A stretch of DNA of 41,555 nt from assembly GCA_016296575.1 (NCBI GenBank), contig JAEDJA010000022.1, positions 1 through 41,555 on the forward strand, in the 5' to 3' direction. The notes beneath the pieces were generated by a model that saw only the letters and a list, made by a program, of their open reading frames with translations, was not told where the DNA came from and searched no databases. Positions 32,257-41,555 of this stretch are shown one piece after another (the first letter of the stretch is position 1; each line of letters opens with the position of its first letter). Made by a program: the position numbers and the translations under genes. Origin of the DNA: Treponema sp. GTDB taxonomy: Bacteria; Spirochaetota; Spirochaetia; Treponematales; Treponemataceae.

Positions 32257-32903
32257 ATAAAAAAGTAATAGCGGTTATTTCTCTTATTGTCTTATTATTA
32301 ATTTCTCATATTTTACTTACTGTAAAGATATTCAATCTTAAGGATGCAGTAAGTAAACTTGAAGAGAAAACAGATAAATTTGAGAAAAGTCTGTTGGAGT
32401 TTCAGGAATATGAGGATTTACAGATTTCAAAAATCAATGAAGGAATCTTATCGATTTTAAGTAGCCAGGAAGAAAATACAACAGAAATAAGAGGTGATCT
32501 TGCAAAAATAAATCGAAAATCTGATGCTCAGTATTCTAAAACGGTTGTGATGAGTAAGACATATGATGCAATTCTTGAAGAACAGAAAAAGAAAACGATA
32601 GATACTGCAGAAAAAGATAAGGCTAGTATTGAATCAAAAAACAATGCAATTAACTTGTATAAAAAGGGGAATTATTCATCTTCGTATGATGAGTTTACTA
32701 AGCTAACAAAAACTTTTACGGATGATATGGAATGCCGCCTGTACAAAGCAAAAAGTCTTTACTATAAGAACCGCGCCGACAGTTCCTCTTATGCAGAAAT
32801 CTTAGCGGATATAAGAACGCTCAAACAAAATGGGGTTTCTGATACCGAGCTGCTTGAAATAGAAAAATCAATCCTTGCTGAAAAGGAGGGATTTGATGAA
32901 TAA
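32253..32903 (+). CDS. Membrane-anchored coiled-coil/TPR-like protein
   Basis: 216 residues. N-terminal membrane helix (VIAVISLIVLLLISHILL), then a long coiled coil (KLEEKTDKFEKSLLEFQ), and a C-terminal helical part with a TPR-like pair (NAINLYKKGNYSSSYDEFTK). Probably anchored in the inner membrane, with its body in the periplasm. Start in an ATGA overlap with the lipoprotein gene; its end overlaps the next gene by eight bases. Function unknown. Confidence 0.6.
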   Translation: MNKKVIAVISLIVLLLISHILLTVKIFNLKDAVSKLEEKTDKFEKSLLEFQEYEDLQISKINEGILSILSSQEENTTEIRGDLAKINRKSDAQYSKTVVMSKTYDAILEEQKKKTIDTAEKDKASIESKNNAINLYKKGNYSSSYDEFTKLTKTFTDDMECRLYKAKSLYYKNRADSSSYAEILADIRTLKQNGVSDTELLEIEKSILAEKEGFDE

Positions 32904-33915
32904 AAAAGTCATTTGTTTTACAGCATTGCTGTTTTCATTAGTCATAGCTTCCGCTTCTGAAATAAAAATTGCTCCTCTCGCAGTCTATGACGGCGATGGA
33001 AACAAAACAGAAGCTCCTTACAATCCATCAAAGGCAATCCATGATGAACTTGAAAAACACTGGTTTGAAGGACTTGTAACTTTTTCTTTGCTTGCGGAAA
33101 AAAGTCATGGAGTTCCCCTGACAATCTTAGACGCGAACAAAATCTGCGCGGAGGAAAGCTCGGACTATCTGATTTACGGCTATGTCAAGAAAAACGAAAC
33201 AAGCTGGCTTTGTGAGGTAAAACTTTATGATGCAAACGGAAAGAAGCTTATAAAAGAATTTTTTGCAGGAGACAGCATAGACCATTACGACAGGCTTATT
33301 AATATCCTGTGTCAGAATATCCTTTTTGGAATTGAGGAAATTACAGGCCTCAATAAGGATGAACTTAGGCAGAAAAAAACACGTCCTATGGAATTAAGAA
33401 TTCCGGTTTCTCTTTTTTACTGGAGTCCTGTTGATAGTGACTGGGGAGATAAGATTTTAGGAATTGCGGGTGTCAATGCAGGTATTGAGCTTTATCCCCC
33501 TCAGCCTGTGATTGTGTCAAACGGAAAGCTTATAGATTTTTCCGCGAGGTTCAACCTATCATGGAACATCGGAATAAACAAGAAAAACACCTACCCTCTT
33601 GTAATCAACACCATAGCAGTAAGTCTGCCAGTTTTACTGCATGTTCATTTTAACGAAAGGCATTCTTTATACGGCGGATTCGGTCTTGCATATAACATCG
33701 AGCTTATGAGCATAAAGCCAAAGTATGAAAACGAAAAATTTTTATACCAGAATATTTTTTCTTTTGAAACAATTGCAGGTTATGAATTTGAAATTAATGA
33801 CAAAGCGCATCTTTTTGCAGAAATGGCTTTTAACTTTCACCTGCTGGGAGACGGTTTTGTTTCTGTAAAGCCGTGCCTTGGAGCGTCATTCAATATTTTT
33901 AAGGAGCGAAGATGA
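32896..33915 (+). CDS. Secreted protein with C-terminal barrel-like part
   Basis: 339 residues from ATG 32896 (GGAGG five bases upstream). Signal peptide ending in ASASE. Residues 20-160 look like a periplasmic alpha/beta domain (SEIKIAPLAVYDGDGNK, then DYLIYGYVKKNETSWLCEVK), similar in style to spirochaetal TP0183/CsgG-like domains. The rest consists of alternating strands with aromatic ends (LHVHFNERHSLYGGFGLAYN, AHLFAEMAFNFHLLG) and ends in GASFNIFKERR, consistent with a small outer-membrane beta-barrel. May be an outer-membrane accessory of the secretion system. Confidence 0.55.
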   Translation: MNKKVICFTALLFSLVIASASEIKIAPLAVYDGDGNKTEAPYNPSKAIHDELEKHWFEGLVTFSLLAEKSHGVPLTILDANKICAEESSDYLIYGYVKKNETSWLCEVKLYDANGKKLIKEFFAGDSIDHYDRLINILCQNILFGIEEITGLNKDELRQKKTRPMELRIPVSLFYWSPVDSDWGDKILGIAGVNAGIELYPPQPVIVSNGKLIDFSARFNLSWNIGINKKNTYPLVINTIAVSLPVLLHVHFNERHSLYGGFGLAYNIELMSIKPKYENEKFLYQNIFSFETIAGYEFEINDKAHLFAEMAFNFHLLGDGFVSVKPCLGASFNIFKERR

Positions 33916-34700
33916 AAGGAATTATAAAAGTTATATTTTTAATTATTACATCATTGTCTTTTTCCTCATGCTACAACAGTGCGTTTGATGAAATTTTATT
34001 CAGGACGACAGACGATCCGTTTGATGATGTTCCGGCAACTGATTCCCTTACGACAGAACACACGGTATATCTTTCCTGGAAAAAAGATGACGCAGCAGAC
34101 AGATTCTGCCTTATGAGGTCATTTGACACATCTCCTTTAGACTGGTCGCTCATTTATGAAGGAACTGCAACAAGTTATACGGACACAGATTTTAGTGACA
34201 ACGAAAAGTATATTTACCGGCTTGATAAAACACGCGGTTCAAAATACTTTGAGGGGAAAAAATATGGCTACGGATGGTCATCAGGAACTATAAGAGACAA
34301 CTGCGAGCCAAATGATGTGCCGGAAAAAGCTGCATTCTTAGAATATGACAGGATATGCAATCTGCCATGCGTTGGCTTTGTAACAGACAATAAAGAAATT
34401 ATTGATGAAGACTGGTTTTATGTAACAGTTCCTCCAATGCGTCAGGCAGACATAATAGTAGGACAGCATAACCTTACGAACACAACCCTAGGAGCGGAGA
34501 CAAACCTTAGGATACAGCTTTCAGGACTTGAAAGCCAGAGCGTGAGGCATCAGACAGCTTACCAGATTCAGAACACCACTTATGAAACAAAAAACTTTTA
34601 TTTTAAGGTTTTCCCGGAACGGACATCGCTGTCCTCGGGAAACAGTTTCTGCACAGTCATAGAATATACAGTTTCTTTGAACCAGATAATCAAATATTAA
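33912..34700 (+). CDS. Lipoprotein, fibronectin-III-like
   Basis: 262 residues. Lipoprotein signal ending SLSFSSC. A fibronectin type III-like start (HTVYLSWKKDDAADRFCLMR, then EGTATSYTDTDFSDNEKYIY), followed by a second beta domain with NCEPNDVPEKAAFL and WFYVTVPP, like pre-peptidase/PPC-type beta sandwiches. Probably surface- or outer-membrane-exposed. It starts in an ATGA overlap with the preceding gene. The following two genes are close behind, so it is made together with the giant protein. Confidence 0.6.
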   Translation: MKGIIKVIFLIITSLSFSSCYNSAFDEILFRTTDDPFDDVPATDSLTTEHTVYLSWKKDDAADRFCLMRSFDTSPLDWSLIYEGTATSYTDTDFSDNEKYIYRLDKTRGSKYFEGKKYGYGWSSGTIRDNCEPNDVPEKAAFLEYDRICNLPCVGFVTDNKEIIDEDWFYVTVPPMRQADIIVGQHNLTNTTLGAETNLRIQLSGLESQSVRHQTAYQIQNTTYETKNFYFKVFPERTSLSSGNSFCTVIEYTVSLNQIIKY

Positions 34701-34713
34701 TAAGGAGAATGCA

Positions 34714-35376
34714 ATGAAACATGAAAATCTATTAATCGTTTTTGCCTCGCTCGCCCTGTTTTCATCTTGCGGCCTTGCGCCGTTTGAAGAAGGAGAAAAC
34801 CTCATAAAGCCTGAGCAGACAAATCTACAGGAAGAAAGCTCTATGTTTGAAAAAGATGAGCAGAGTAAAATATTTACATTTGAAACAAACGACACAAAGT
34901 ATCTGGGCGCAAACGGTTGGACGCTTTGGACAGTTCCAAATATAAATACAGGTGAAATTTTTAATCCTGTCGCTGTTGAAGCAGTTAAAGAAAGCGGACG
35001 GACGGAAGCCGGATTCGGACTTGTTTTCTGCGAGCAGAAAATTGAAGGAAAGCCGTTCATGCTTGCAGTTCTCATAAATGCAAACGGATATTATACGGTC
35101 GGCAAGGTTTCTGACGGTGTTTTCTGCCATATCAATGACGGCTGGAAAAACTCAAGCTTCATAAACAAAGGATATGGAATAAAAAATATTATCTCTGTCG
35201 CTTATGATACTGGCACCAAGAATTTTATTTTAAAAATCAACAGCTACGAAATAACGTCATTTACAGTGTCAGAGCAGATTTCATTTAACAACAGCAAATC
35301 AGGGTTTGCTGTTGTCATTGCAAACAATGAAAACTTTCCTAGTAAGCCAGTAAGGGTTACTTTTGAAAATAAATAA
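34714..35376 (+). CDS. Lipoprotein with LamG-like beta-sandwich
   Basis: 220 residues; GGAG six bases before the ATG. Lipoprotein signal ending LALFSSC. The mature part is beta-rich and resembles a concanavalin/LamG-type jelly-roll (AGFGLVFCEQKIEGKPFMLA, then NFILKINSYEITSFTV). It lies 13 bases after one lipoprotein gene and 16 bases before the giant SpvB-like gene. It may hold the giant protein at the surface, or bind carbohydrate. Not recognised. Confidence 0.6.
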   Translation: MKHENLLIVFASLALFSSCGLAPFEEGENLIKPEQTNLQEESSMFEKDEQSKIFTFETNDTKYLGANGWTLWTVPNINTGEIFNPVAVEAVKESGRTEAGFGLVFCEQKIEGKPFMLAVLINANGYYTVGKVSDGVFCHINDGWKNSSFINKGYGIKNIISVAYDTGTKNFILKINSYEITSFTVSEQISFNNSKSGFAVVIANNENFPSKPVRVTFENK

Positions 35377-35392
35377 AAAGGAGATTAAGACT

Positions 35393-38300
35393 ATGCGTAG
35401 AATTTCAGAAAAAACAATGGAAGTAAGTTTTTGTAAAAGAATTGTAGCTATGATAATGATGGTTTCATACATTTCTGTTATGAGCCCGTTGTCACTGTTT
35501 GCTGAATCTGTAACGAACGATACAGAAACAAAAAGATCGGTTTCTGTAAAAGAAGAAAAATCGGAAGTTCTGATTTCTGCGGAAGAAGGCGGAATTGTAA
35601 CTTTAGGCGACGCTTCCATAGAAATTCCAGAAGGGGCTTTAAAGAAAGACACCAAGATAAGCATTACTCGCCTTTTAAAAGTAGAAGATACAGGAGAATC
35701 TCTTTATAACGCAATTCCACATTCAGGCGGTTACAGATTCCTGCCTGCCGGAACTAAGTTTGAGAAGGACGTAACAATTACACTGCCTTACAGCTCGGAA
35801 CTTAATGCAAAACCGCAAAGCCTTGACGAACTTTACACATATTTTTATGACACACAAAAGAAAAGTTGGATAAAACTTGAACGTCTTGAAGTAGACAAAG
35901 AACACAATAAAGTACGTTCCCTTTCAACCCACTTTACAGATATGATAAACGCAACTCTTACAATGCCAGAGTCTGCAAGTCCTGTAGATGTAAATCTAAA
36001 CTCAATAAAAAATCTTGAAGCCGCAAAACCGGACAGCCATCTTATAAAGTTTAATCCACCAAAAGCAAGCAACATGGGAGATGCTTCATTTAGTTTTGAA
36101 CTTTCTGTTCCTGCTGGACGCAAAGGAATGCAGCCACAGATTTCAGTAAGTTATTCCTCTGGTGGCGGCAACGGAATTATGGGCAAGGGATTTGACGTGA
36201 GCTATGGAAGCTCAATTACTACAGATACAAGGTTTGGTCTCCCAAATTATGATTCGCATGACACTTATATGCTTGATGGAATATTACTTGCTGAAAAATC
36301 CAATAAAGGAAATATAGTAACTTATGAACCATTAAAAGAAAATTCATTCAGTCGTGTTAGAAGATTTATGGATGATAATCATTGGGAAGTAACTGACAAA
36401 AGCGGAACGAAAAGAATATATGCACAAAATAAGGACTCTTGTGTTGGAAGTGGAATAAACACTTTTACATGGAATCTTACAAAGACAGAAGATGTCTATG
36501 GAAACTCAGTAGTTTATGAATATGAAAAAGACAGCGGTTATGTTTACCCTACTTTTATTTATTACACAGGATTCAATGGAAAGAAGGGAAATTACAAAGT
36601 TCAGTTTCATTACGATAGTGATGGTCTTGAAAAAAGACAGGATGTTCATATAGATGCACGGTCAAGAGAAATCATAAGCTGCAAGAAACTTTTGACAAGC
36701 ATTACCACGCATTATAAAGATGAAGGATATATACGCAAATATAATTTCAATTACACAGAGGGACTTGCTAAAGAAAAAATGCTTTCCTCTCTTTTTGTAA
36801 GCAACAATGCCAACGAATCTTATGAATATACATTTGATTATAGCCTTCCTGAAAAAAACAATGATGGGAATATAATCTATTTTGCAGAAGCAAAAGAATG
36901 GAATAACGGACAGCCATTACAAGTTGGGAATTCTACGAATATTGGAGCAAATTTCAATGATGCGGCTGGACTTGGATATGGAACAAGAGTTATTGATGTT
37001 CGTGCAACGGCAGGTGGAAGTGGCTCTGTCAGTTCGGGGGAAAGTTATACAGAAGATTCGATGTTAGACATAAATGGTGATGGAAGACCTGATGCCATAA
37101 GTCAGAAGGGAGAAACTGTATATGTTGCGCTAAATAACGGAGCTGGCTTTGATGAAAAGCAAGCTATAAATATAAAGTCAGGAACATTGTCAGAAGACTT
37201 AGATCATGAAAAAAATTCCAGCTCATCCGTAGGATGGAATATTTATGGTGGCGCAGGCTCTAGCAGTGGCTCCTTATCTCTTGGAGTTGGTTATTCAGAG
37301 GTAAAGCAAAAATCTTCCTCTAAATCTTTGTGTTCTTTCATTGATATGGATAGGGATGGTCTTCCTGATATCGTAGAAACTGGAAAATCTACATATCTTA
37401 AGAATTTAGGAAATCTTGAATTTGAACAACGTAATATATATTCAAGCATTGCGGTAACAGAAGTTACACAGAAAGTAAAACCGGACTTAGCAGAGGAATA
37501 CAGAAAAACATATTTTGTTCAAACTCCTTTCAGAATGTGGAAAGCTCCTTATGAGGGAATTATTACCATAACGGAATCTGCGTATGGTGTATCTGAAAAC
37601 TTTGATAAAGGCAAACAAGTCATAGCAAAAACATATAAAAATGATGATGAAAGCGATGATGCCACATTACGAATTAATATAACTGCTCCAAATATAACTA
37701 AAACATCTAGAAATACTATGGATGTTGTTAAAGCAAGCGATTATTACTTCATATCGGATAATGGGAAAGAACCTGAAAAGACAGATATTGATTGGGATAT
37801 AAATATTGAATATTCAGATATAAAAACCTTTAAGAAAGGATTAAAGCATCCTCTCTTAAACTTGAAAAAATATGAAGAATTAAAACCGGCTCAAAAGACA
37901 TATTCGAATAATGGTAATAAAGCAAAAGAAGACTATAAGAATTTTATTGTGTCGGAATATCTTGATAATCAAACAGTATTATTAAAGCTCCTTAGCATTA
38001 CCGTTCAGGAAGTTCATTCAAATGACAATAACTCTTATGAATATTTACTGAACGCACAGTATGATTCGGACTGGACGAAAAAAACAAACATCGAAGAACA
38101 GAAGGCAATTATATCGACCTTAATGGAGAATCAATGCCTAATTCCTTCTGTGTTCACCGAATCTCAGTTTACAGAATACTATGAAAGTGTAAAAACAAAT
38201 GCTTCCAAATCATCAGATATTATTAAGTATTATTCTAAGTTTGCAATGCAATTTGAGCATGACGTTACAGATAATCTTTATCTTTTTAGAGACTTCACCA

Positions 38301-41300
38301 AGGAATATACTATTTCAGATTTCCTTGAAACTTATCCAATTCCAAAGGGAGTTCAAACAGCAGCCCTGTTAAATTACAAGCAAAATGGAATCACAGCCAG
38401 TTTCAGTGTGGATGATATTTTTTATGGATGCCATTCCGAAAAAGAATTCAACGGTGAGCGTGATATAAGAAATGAAGGAACTGTTACAAACAAAGTTTTG
38501 AATGTCGGAACTTATAATTCATCAGATTTATTCATTGACCTAGTGGATAATAAACTGAAATTCAGGGGCGATAAGGAAAATTTTGTTCCGCTAGAAATTT
38601 CATCTGATGTTATAAATACAACAGTTACAGAAAATTCCGTTTCAATTCAATACGGTATTAACAAAGATAAATATGGAAATTATGAAAGCATAATAACCGT
38701 AACGCTTAACGGCCTTTCATACCGTGCCTTAAATCTTTCCAATGAAGAATTCCAAAAGATAGTAGATGACATAGATGTCGCTTACTCTGACGTACATGAC
38801 AATCATTGGAAATTAGAAGATACAGAAGATGAAACGAAACGAATAAAAACTTCTGATATTGATGTTTTGTTTAAGGAAATTCCTCTGACAGATTCTCAGA
38901 AAGAAGAATTTATTTCTGCTTTATATGAAAAGAAAGATGTATATACAAAAATAGAAATAAATAATCCAGATGGAAGCTCTATTAATAACGAAGAACCGGA
39001 ATATAAAGAGGTACTGGTTTATAGTTATTATATACTTAAAGAAAATGCTGATTATATCAAAGCTCAAAAAATTCTTGATGAATACAAAAAAGAAATCGTG
39101 TATAAAGAAAAATACCCATTTTATACCATCTCAAACGGGAACTATACTCTTAAAAATGAATGGAAGGTTTTTAAGGAAAAAGAAACCGCACGCTCTGAAT
39201 GGATTTCTGAAATTGAAGCAGAAATCCTAAATGCAGAACCTGAATTGAAACAAAATAATCCAACAGAGTTTTCAAATAGAGTTGAAACCATTTTTGAAGA
39301 AAAGTATGCGGAATATTTAAACCTTGACGGACTGCTTTTGGCGGAGTGCAGGAAATTCGGCTTCGGCAAATTCTCGTCAATGCGAGTCTCGCAGGAGTTC
39401 AATATTGAACATTTGTATAACATAAGTAACAATTCTTATTCACTGCTTGTTGCCGAAAATGGGTTTAATCTTGATGAAGTAACATACACACTTCCTAAGG
39501 TAAATTGGAATTCTGGACGAGATTATTCAACTGAAAACATAAACTGTGAAAAAGTTGTTTATTCTTATGATAAGACAGTAACACAGGATGGAGTAACGGA
39601 TACAGCAGTCGAAGAAATAAAGATTCAGAATGATGAAATTTTATATGGAGGTAAAGGCAACTGGTTCTATGGGATTTGGAAAGGCAGCTTATCTGACATT
39701 CCTTTCTCAAAGGAAACTCTACAGGAATATAAAAAATCAATAGAAGGCATTAATTCAACCGCTGATTTTGATTCCAAGAAAGCCTCTGTTCCAACAGAAA
39801 TTTCCGATAAACAAAAAGAGCAGAAAAAGACAGATGACATACATTTCTATTTACCTCAGAAAAAAGATGAGTGCGAGTTTTCAAGAAACAACAGCGAGTT
39901 TAGAAATGCCGCAATTCCTTATACTGTAGATTACTCGGACTCTCTTTTAGGAACTGTCGCTACGTATTCCGAAGTAAGAAAAACAGCCGAAGGACGAAAA
40001 ACTGTTACTGATTATTATATGCCTTTTATTTTTGGAAATATAATTCATACAGATAGAGCAGGTGGTATTTCTTATTATAAAGTTGAGGGATTGAATGAGA
40101 ATCCTAAGAACACAACAACACAATTAACAGGAAGCTCTTTGCTTTCGATGCCAACAATAAGAAAATCCTATACAGAGGCTACAGATAAGACGCCGACTGC
40201 AAAAGTTGGTATCGGACCTGTCAGCGCAGATTTTTCAAAAACTTCAAATAGTAATTCTGCAAAAGACTCATATAATTTAGCTATTAGTCTTCCTGGCGGA
40301 AGTGGCTCTGTCGGAGAAAACAACTCGACATCAACATCAAATCAGATTCTTCAGGATGTAAACATTGACGGAATCCCTGACATTGTTCAAATTGATAATG
40401 GCGTTCTAAAAATTATTGAAGGAACTAAATTAAATGAAAATGGAGAAATCAGTTTTAATAAAGAACAAACCATATCTGGAATACCATACTTGTCAAAAAA
40501 TGAAACTTCATCAAAAGTATATGGCGGTTCTGTTTCAGCACAAGGCTCTGTAAAGCACGTAGAAAAAACAACTCCCTATGGAAACATAAAAAATGTTGTT
40601 GTTGAACCTCAGGCAACATCCAGTGCTTCAAGTGAGCTTACATATTCTAAAAGCAGCAGCCTGCAAACGCACGGAATTGGAGACATAAACTGTGATGGAC
40701 TTCCGGATTATTACAACGGAAATTTCTATGCAATAAACAATGGTTCATTGTTCTCTCCGAATTACACTAACTTCTCGATTGGGAACATGTCAGAAAGTCA
40801 GTCCCAATCCATTGGAATGAATTTCAGTGTTGGAATAGGCGGTGTTTCAGGCTCATCAGATTTATATGCTGCAAAGACTCTCAAATCTGGTGCCAGCGGA
40901 ACCGTAGGAATAACCTATAATTCGACAACATCAAATACTGAAAAAATGATGATGGATATAAATGGAGATGGCTTACAGGATATTTTGGAAATGCCAGCCG
41001 GAAATTCTGTAATTTCTGTTCGTTATAATACAGGCTGTGGATTTACATCAAGACAGGGTATTGAGCTGCCCGGTTGGAAGAATTTTGTCAAAGATAATTA
41101 TGAAAAATTTCTGACTCAGGCTGATAGCAATGGATTTGATTTAGGTCTGATAAAAGATATTCCGGTAATTGGTGCTGCCGCAAGCAAAGGTTTGACAAGT
41201 GTTTCAATTAACCCGTTTGGATTTAATGCAGAAAACTTTTCTAATTCTTTGGATTGGAATACAAGTGTAACTCTTGGAATGAGTGGCAGTGTGGGAGCAA

Positions 41301-41555
41301 ATGTTAATATTGGAATAGATATTATCATTTTATGTGTTTATTGCGGAACAATAAACATCACTGTTTCTGGAGGGGCTGGAACTAATGCATCCACATCAAT
41401 CAACGGTGCTTCTGTAAAAATGATGGATCTGGACGGAGACGGCCTTGCAGATCATGTTCTTCGCATTCCTGGCTTTGGAACATATTGGAAACGCAATATC
41501 AGCGGTCGGTATGGACAGCTCACAGGAATTAATCTGCCTCAAGGAGGAAATGTCC
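35393..41555 (+). CDS. Giant secreted SpvB/TcdB-like protein (Rhs-type toxin superfamily), N-terminal 2,054 residues
   Basis: ATG 35393 has GGAG nine bases upstream, and the frame stays open to the end of the window. A long signal peptide ends SLFA (residue 37). Residues 64-175 look ZU5-like (GDASIEIPEGALKKDTKISI). From about 223 an SpvB-type domain begins (GDASFSFELSVPAGRKG, then SYSSGGGNGIMGKGF). FG-GAP/VCBS-like calcium repeats follow: DINGDGRPD near 559, DMDRDGLPD near 650, DVNIDGIPD near 1655, DINCDGLPD near 1764, DINGDGLQD near 1855 and DLDGDGLAD near 2012. This is the order in TcdB/SpvB proteins, where the N-terminal beta-propeller closes a YD-repeat cage with a C-terminal toxin. The cage and tip would be beyond the window. 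Probable substrate of the secretion system encoded upstream in the same operon. Confidence 0.85.
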   Translation, partial: MRRISEKTMEVSFCKRIVAMIMMVSYISVMSPLSLFAESVTNDTETKRSVSVKEEKSEVLISAEEGGIVTLGDASIEIPEGALKKDTKISITRLLKVEDTGESLYNAIPHSGGYRFLPAGTKFEKDVTITLPYSSELNAKPQSLDELYTYFYDTQKKSWIKLERLEVDKEHNKVRSLSTHFTDMINATLTMPESASPVDVNLNSIKNLEAAKPDSHLIKFNPPKASNMGDASFSFELSVPAGRKGMQPQISVSYSSGGGNGIMGKGFDVSYGSSITTDTRFGLPNYDSHDTYMLDGILLAEKSNKGNIVTYEPLKENSFSRVRRFMDDNHWEVTDKSGTKRIYAQNKDSCVGSGINTFTWNLTKTEDVYGNSVVYEYEKDSGYVYPTFIYYTGFNGKKGNYKVQFHYDSDGLEKRQDVHIDARSREIISCKKLLTSITTHYKDEGYIRKYNFNYTEGLAKEKMLSSLFVSNNANESYEYTFDYSLPEKNNDGNIIYFAEAKEWNNGQPLQVGNSTNIGANFNDAAGLGYGTRVIDVRATAGGSGSVSSGESYTEDSMLDINGDGRPDAISQKGETVYVALNNGAGFDEKQAINIKSGTLSEDLDHEKNSSSSVGWNIYGGAGSSSGSLSLGVGYSEVKQKSSSKSLCSFIDMDRDGLPDIVETGKSTYLKNLGNLEFEQRNIYSSIAVTEVTQKVKPDLAEEYRKTYFVQTPFRMWKAPYEGIITITESAYGVSENFDKGKQVIAKTYKNDDESDDATLRINITAPNITKTSRNTMDVVKASDYYFISDNGKEPEKTDIDWDINIEYSDIKTFKKGLKHPLLNLKKYEELKPAQKTYSNNGNKAKEDYKNFIVSEYLDNQTVLLKLLSITVQEVHSNDNNSYEYLLNAQYDSDWTKKTNIEEQKAIISTLMENQCLIPSVFTESQFTEYYESVKTNASKSSDIIKYYSKFAMQFEHDVTDNLYLFRDFTKEYTISDFLETYPIPKGVQTAALLNYKQNGITASFSVDDIFYGCHSEKEFNGERDIRNEGTVTNKVLNVGTYNSSDLFIDLVDNKLKFRGDKENFVPLEISSDVINTTVTENSVSIQYGINKDKYGNYESIITVTLNGLSYRALNLSNEEFQKIVDDIDVAYSDVHDNHWKLEDTEDETKRIKTSDIDVLFKEIPLTDSQKEEFISALYEKKDVYTKIEINNPDGSSINNEEPEYKEVLVYSYYILKENADYIKAQKILDEYKKEIVYKEKYPFYTISNGNYTLKNEWKVFKEKETARSEWISEIEAEILNAEPELKQNNPTEFSNRVETIFEEKYAEYLNLDGLLLAECRKFGFGKFSSMRVSQEFNIEHLYNISNNSYSLLVAENGFNLDEVTYTLPKVNWNSGRDYSTENINCEKVVYSYDKTVTQDGVTDTAVEEIKIQNDEILYGGKGNWFYGIWKGSLSDIPFSKETLQEYKKSIEGINSTADFDSKKASVPTEISDKQKEQKKTDDIHFYLPQKKDECEFSRNNSEFRNAAIPYTVDYSDSLLGTVATYSEVRKTAEGRKTVTDYYMPFIFGNIIHTDRAGGISYYKVEGLNENPKNTTTQLTGSSLLSMPTIRKSYTEATDKTPTAKVGIGPVSADFSKTSNSNSAKDSYNLAISLPGGSGSVGENNSTSTSNQILQDVNIDGIPDIVQIDNGVLKIIEGTKLNENGEISFNKEQTISGIPYLSKNETSSKVYGGSVSAQGSVKHVEKTTPYGNIKNVVVEPQATSSASSELTYSKSSSLQTHGIGDINCDGLPDYYNGNFYAINNGSLFSPNYTNFSIGNMSESQSQSIGMNFSVGIGGVSGSSDLYAAKTLKSGASGTVGITYNSTTSNTEKMMMDINGDGLQDILEMPAGNSVISVRYNTGCGFTSRQGIELPGWKNFVKDNYEKFLTQADSNGFDLGLIKDIPVIGAAASKGLTSVSINPFGFNAENFSNSLDWNTSVTLGMSGSVGANVNIGIDIIILCVYCGTINITVSGGAGTNASTSINGASVKMMDLDGDGLADHVLRIPGFGTYWKRNISGRYGQLTGINLPQGGNV

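Noticed and set aside
36882..39740. Small open frames on both strands inside the giant gene
   Set aside because: They lie in other frames of one continuous coding frame that contains regular DxDGxxD motifs; they are shadows.

Overview
The window looks like chromosome of an anaerobic spirochaete, most likely a gut or rumen Treponema. This is an inference from AT-rich DNA, a PerR/rubrerythrin pair, a fused PyrK-PyrD, a BspA-type leucine-rich repeat protein, a compact diderm-type type II secretion operon and many lipoproteins. I ran no database search; names rest on motifs I can read.

Layout. (1) 1-10,000 is mostly housekeeping: the end of a BspA-like protein, a WecA/MraY-type sugar-phosphate transferase, a minus-strand LysR(IlvY-like) - uracil-DNA-glycosylase-like - HAD phosphatase cluster, a secreted YD-repeat-like protein, a THUMP/UPF0020-type methyltransferase behind a fused pyrK-pyrD, a small membrane protein, perR-rubrerythrin with a perfect 7-1-7 PerR box over the promoter, and ttcA. 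(2) 10,100-20,800 is accessory DNA: a DUF3791/DUF3990 pair, tandem hairpin repeats beside the 3' half of a tRNA-Met(CAT) gene, about 1.7 kb of GC-rich hairpin-filled non-coding DNA, then one minus-strand block: tyrosine integrase, two tail-like proteins, an XhlA-like protein, an NlpC/P60-like hydrolase, a holin-like protein, overlapping spanin-like genes, a D5/SF3 helicase and an AbiEi/AbiEii type IV toxin-antitoxin pair. No capsid, portal or terminase gene is visible. (3) 20,800-23,450 holds a displaced Rhs C-terminal toxin tip with a PD-(D/E)XK nuclease signature and its probable immunity gene, cut off from any Rhs core next to an IS110-family (IS1111-like) element. The IS has a 13-bp perfect inverted repeat pair and a long non-coding right end that may encode its guide RNA.

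(4) 23,530-41,555 looks like a single plus-strand operon of at least 18 kb, with genes overlapping or nearly touching. It encodes prepilin peptidase, secretin, ATPase, platform protein, four pseudopilin-like proteins, a GspL/M-like assembly protein with a GspC/PilP-like C-terminus, a lipoprotein, a coiled-coil membrane protein, an outer-membrane-barrel-like protein, two more lipoproteins, and a giant secreted SpvB/TcdB-like protein (more than 2,050 residues, running off the window). The only promoter I see for it has a run of 17 T between its -35 and -10 boxes, an arrangement expected to be phase-variable. The main hypothesis is a phase-variable type II secretion system co-encoded with its own giant SpvB/Rhs-type substrate and lipoprotein accessories, with an orphan Rhs toxin/immunity tip beside it.
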